Source: Candidatus Sulfotelmatobacter sp. (lineage in GTDB: Bacteria; Acidobacteriota; Terriglobia; Terriglobales; Acidobacteriaceae). From it: DNA of 64,000 nt. A model generated the notes under the pieces. It was not told where the DNA came from. It saw only the letters and a program-made list of their open reading frames with translations, and did no database searches. Position numbers and translations under genes: made by a program. The stretch is from the NCBI GenBank assembly GCA_025462865.1, contig JAOAPI010000180.1, positions 28,798 to 92,797 on the forward strand, in the 5' to 3' direction. Each line of letters starts with the position of its first letter. Positions within the stretch are counted from its first letter, which is position 1. Positions 63,649-64,000 of the stretch are shown in pieces.

Positions 63649-64000
63649 CTAGCGATAGCTCGATGCTTGCATCTCAAACAGTTCCGCGTACCGCCCTCCC
63701 AGACTTGCCAGTTGGGCGTGAGTTCCTTCTTCAGTAATCCTGCCGTTTTCGAGAACTAAGATGCGGTCGGCCGAACGAACGGTTGAAAACCTGTGCGAAA
63801 TAAAAAGAGCCATCTTCCCGGTGGTGAGTTCGGAGAACCGGCGAAACACTTCGAACTCACTCCGCGCGTCAAGCGCTGCAGTGGGCTCGTCGAGAATCAG
63901 GATTTGCGCGTCGCGTAAATATGCCCGGGCAAGTGCTACTTTTTGCCATTCTCCCCCCGAAAGGTCTACCCCTTGCTCGAAGCGCCGGCCAAGCATCTGG
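63649..64000 (-). CDS. ABC transporter, ATP-binding part (partial); possible glucan exporter
   Basis: Only the C-terminal ~117 residues are in the window; the frame continues past the right edge. It has the ABC signature LSGGEWQKVALARA, Walker B ILILDEPTAALD, the switch His in LFISHRFSTVR and the typical ending RILVLENGRITEEGTHAQL. The D-loop and spacing are those of exporter-type fused ABC proteins (MsbA/NdvA class). It lies directly upstream of the beta-1,2-glucan synthase in the same operon, as ndvA accompanies ndvB in rhizobia, so export of beta-1,2-glucan is a reasonable inference. The membrane domain is not visible. Confidence 0.88.
   Translation of the reverse strand, partial: QMLGRRFEQGVDLSGGEWQKVALARAYLRDAQILILDEPTAALDARSEFEVFRRFSELTTGKMALFISHRFSTVRSADRILVLENGRITEEGTHAQLASLGGRYAELFEMQASSYR

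Overview
The window reads as chromosome of a soil-type Acidobacteriota (Terriglobia; inferred from gene content, not from a marker gene). The indicators are Oar-like TonB-dependent receptors with an N-terminal carboxypeptidase-regulatory domain, a TPR/TPR/CRTAC1 (ASPIC-UnbV) cluster, a winged-helix regulator fused to TPRs, long Big_2/choice-of-anchor surface proteins and many secreted glycosidases. Coding density is high and most genes belong to carbohydrate scavenging.

Layout. (1) 1-16.8 kb: end of a TonB receptor, two translationally coupled TPR proteins and a CRTAC1-like protein, a secreted GH3 beta-glucosidase, and a 2100-residue surface protein ending in a phosphoesterase domain. (2) 16.86-16.94 kb: an intact tRNA-Val(CAC) on the minus strand, followed by a decayed tyrosine recombinase. 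(3) 17.6-23.6 kb: a large secreted FIMAH-domain protein divergent from a winged-helix/TPR regulator, between two copies of a perfect 34-bp direct repeat that each abut a truncated gene. (4) 23.9-54.4 kb: a dense catabolic locus with four secreted clan GH-D (GH36-like) glycosidases, a TonB receptor, a RhaT-like permease, a GntR/FCD regulator and cytoplasmic enzymes. (5) 54.5-54.94 kb: a glycosyltransferase remnant and a second copy of the 5' half of tRNA-Val. (6) 55-64 kb: a membrane-anchored protein, a Tat-exported GH144-like glucanase, a GH39-like enzyme, a GT84-type beta-1,2-glucan synthase lacking the GH94 half, and the end of an ABC exporter.

How it fits together. The 38 kb between the two tRNA-Val copies looks like an integrated genomic island with its crossover in the anticodon loop. 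Within it, seven copies of the dyad GTYAAC-N6-GTTGAC (some with mismatches) plus one half site lie upstream of nearly every catabolic operon, and none was seen outside it. The simplest reading is one regulon of the GntR/FCD protein encoded at 36.8-37.5 kb. The enzymes fit an oxidative, non-phosphorylative route: secreted galactosidases, TonB and RhaT-like uptake, SDR aldose dehydrogenase, SMP-30 lactonase, GalD-type dehydratase, BDH2/KDF-type SDR oxidising C4, and an FAH-family diketo-acid hydrolase giving pyruvate plus a short hydroxy acid. An APH-type kinase and an atypical enolase paralogue in one operon could lift glycerate to phosphoenolpyruvate, and an E1-alpha/E1-beta/free-lipoyl-domain set could act on the pyruvate. 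The pathway order and the substrate (a D-galactose type sugar is favoured, a 6-deoxyhexose is possible) are inference from family membership.
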